Below, in pieces: positions 14,601-14,848 of a stretch of 14,848 nucleotides of DNA. Under the pieces are notes generated by a model. The model did not search any database. It saw nothing but the letters and a program-made list of their open reading frames with translations, and was not told the origin of the DNA. The DNA comes from an uncultured Oscillospiraceae bacterium (lineage in GTDB: Bacteria > Bacillota > Clostridia > Oscillospirales > Oscillospiraceae): assembly GCA_900769995.1 (NCBI GenBank), contig CAAGIT010000065.1:1-14848 (forward strand), in the 5' to 3' direction. Made by a program: the position numbers and the translations under genes. Within the stretch, counting starts at the first letter, position 1, and each line of letters opens with the position of its first letter.

Positions 14601-14848
14601 CTCTGGGTCACAACATGACCTATGTTAACAACGGAGACGGCACTCACACCTATGATTGCGATCGCGAAGGCTGCACCCTGGAAGCTGTTGTGGAAGCTCA
14701 CGTCTATGTTGACGGAACCTGCCCCTGCGGCGCTGTTGAGGTTACCGCGCCGGAATACATCGCTGACGAGAACCTGAAGTTCAGCGCGTCCATTACCATC
14801 GGCGCGGAAACGCAGGTCGTATACACGATCCTCGCAAACAATGTTTCC
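11645..14848 (+). CDS. Secreted multi-module Cys-rich surface protein, 3' end outside the window
   Basis: The frame runs without a stop from ATG 11645 to the window end (1068 codons). AAGGAG (11631-11636) is 8 nt upstream; the ATG at 11641 gives only four codons. Residues 1 to about 30 are a signal peptide (MHTKRILSMVLAIVMVVS, then ASA-A). Four beta-rich modules follow at about 31-182, 280-442, 500-656 and 716-866. The first contains EGDYVITYGTN and ends ALTLYKL; the second and third share GFTTY-containing ends. Between them lie Cys modules with CxxC pairs (C212/C215, C470/C473, C495/C498, C683/C686, C707/C710, C916/C919) and GH motifs. DGTHT-like elements at 240, 886 and 998 precede further cysteines. 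Such arrays occur in large Firmicutes surface proteins; function and anchoring are unknown because the C-terminus is missing. Confidence 0.88.
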   Translation, partial: MHTKRILSMVLAIVMVVSLFAGIAMTASAATGTFTKFTGTELVEGDYVITYGTNALGNTVANGRLANGSAFAVSNNAIANPADDIVWHIAPTADGTAWTIYNAAVKSYAAGTGVKNKAQLLTAATDTKAQWTVTVNTDGTVEFTNVANAAANVNKTLRNNGANGWACYSTGTGGALTLYKLTTVVCEHTNTTEVAEVPATCTTAGTTAGVVCADCGTVISGCQVIAATGHTYANYVCNNDGTHTGTCACGDTITVNCATTAIVTEAGGTELECSVCGYMWTLEQYTKTATFANGDQVVIYNPTNAVMLGSAASGKKLVGVTVPADYVTTTKILVADGAAVMTIADYDEATGYFKLSVTDAAGNVTYLTTAATGGSLSFAAAPAAGETDYGLWVLDTTTGLVIKSVNALNGTKVQALEYYNGFTTYGTNTTAAYQMEIYSNNVACAHVNQETVGLVAATCLLPGYSGDVVCSDCGAVITAGSAVAALGHNFVDGTCANCGATQLTAQNVTALTNGQTIYIYNAATGYTLTNVASTVNAGYLVGLPSTVVGSTLTTSSDALLLTVEVVEGGYKFKNGDLYLTYTDARNDLTMAADSDHAVWALDAEYHLTAVNSGYTYNGVASVLYLQAYSVKGGFTTYSTSTIDNNFVLSFYDPNAVACEHAWNEGEVTTPATCVAEGVKTYTCSLCGMTKTEVIPATGAHNYVDAVCSVCGAVNVAALDYSGNYYIAAIRATGNYMWMTNDMSTGNRYSEADSGLTVLPASIDADVVAANDWTLAKQEDGTYILSATYAGTKKYVGWASGNSALLCEEGNANIKNLTLTSADGVFNLSFYSDGEAADRYLSLNANTTSKYFAFYKGTQKQDLSLIPVTAEPAHAHSYAWDGIVGTDGSHTLACTCTYGTCDAATITEACNYVGGVCSVCGAAEPVAETHTATYLEGQAATCTEAGVVAYWYCAECYSVEAAAHSGKAYSDEAMTVEIAAEDLVIAALGHNMTYVNNGDGTHTYDCDREGCTLEAVVEAHVYVDGTCPCGAVEVTAPEYIADENLKFSASITIGAETQVVYTILANNVS
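12188..14726 (+). repeat. Intragenic array of Cys modules in the surface protein
   Basis: At protein level the pattern His-rich start, PATC, TAG-like turn, CxxCG, then IxATGH recurs: residues about 186-230, 444-482, 658-694 and 936-990. After each comes a short DGxCxxCGA-like piece (495-499, 707-711, 916-920, 1026-1028). DGTHT or DGSHT followed by closely spaced Cys occurs three times. The repeats have diverged in DNA sequence, so they are old duplications and not a recent tandem expansion. Zinc binding is plausible but unproven. Confidence 0.65.

Noticed and set aside
12185..14701. 838-aa open frame on the minus strand
   Set aside because: It is codon-aligned antisense to a clear secreted protein with signal peptide, ribosome binding site and repeated CxxC modules. 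Its composition is low-complexity and it starts only at a GTG. It results from missing TTA/CTA/TCA codons in the sense frame.

Overview
The window reads as a chromosomal segment of a gut-type Clostridia, most likely an Oscillospiraceae/Ruminococcaceae member. This rests on sigma-A promoters (TTGACA/TATAAT types), AGGAGG-like ribosome binding sites, a CIRCE heat-shock operator, a DUF1540 protein, a KtrAB potassium system, an ECF-type vitamin transporter subunit, and a secreted Cys-module surface protein of a kind common in Firmicutes. There are no rRNA or tRNA genes, insertion sequences, phage genes or CRISPR arrays.

Layout. Bases 1-1210: ribulose-phosphate 3-epimerase (rpe, minus) is divergent from a tiny Cys-rich DUF1540 gene (plus) that is too short for most gene callers. 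A perfect hairpin terminator separates DUF1540 from the convergent MgtC/SapB membrane protein (minus). Bases 1999-4583 hold the most interesting block. A MocR-type GntR/aminotransferase-fold regulator (minus), whose PLP lysine position is alanine, is divergent from a two-gene operon. That operon encodes an ECF transporter S component and a minimal radical SAM enzyme of the TatD-associated type, which I suspect is a queuine-salvage pair (transporter plus queuine lyase). The shared promoter region carries a perfect 12-bp palindrome overlapping the regulator's -10 box. Bases 4629-6810 hold a ktrB-ktrA potassium uptake operon with its own promoter and terminator.

Bases 6813-7522 contain a small unknown protein (minus), a degraded superoxide-reductase (desulfoferrodoxin-type) remnant that still keeps a terminator, and then a sigma-A promoter with a CIRCE element that drives htpG (7523-9415). 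A 19-bp perfect hairpin ends htpG and faces a convergent YihY/BrkB-family membrane protein. Its core resembles the DUF1540/MgtC terminator. From 10327 a strong promoter drives a sugar phosphate isomerase/epimerase-like TIM-barrel protein. The last 3.2 kb hold one open-ended secreted protein (11645 to the window edge, 1068 codons seen). It has a signal peptide, four beta-rich modules alternating with CxxC modules, and a structured leader of about 145 nt. Its 3' end lies outside the window.

The neighbouring genes mostly form separate short transcription units. Functional coupling is supported only for KtrB/KtrA, for the S component with the radical SAM enzyme, and possibly for these two with the divergent MocR protein. 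The surface protein uses no TTA, CTA or TCA codons over 838 codons, which leaves a long but spurious open frame on the opposite strand.
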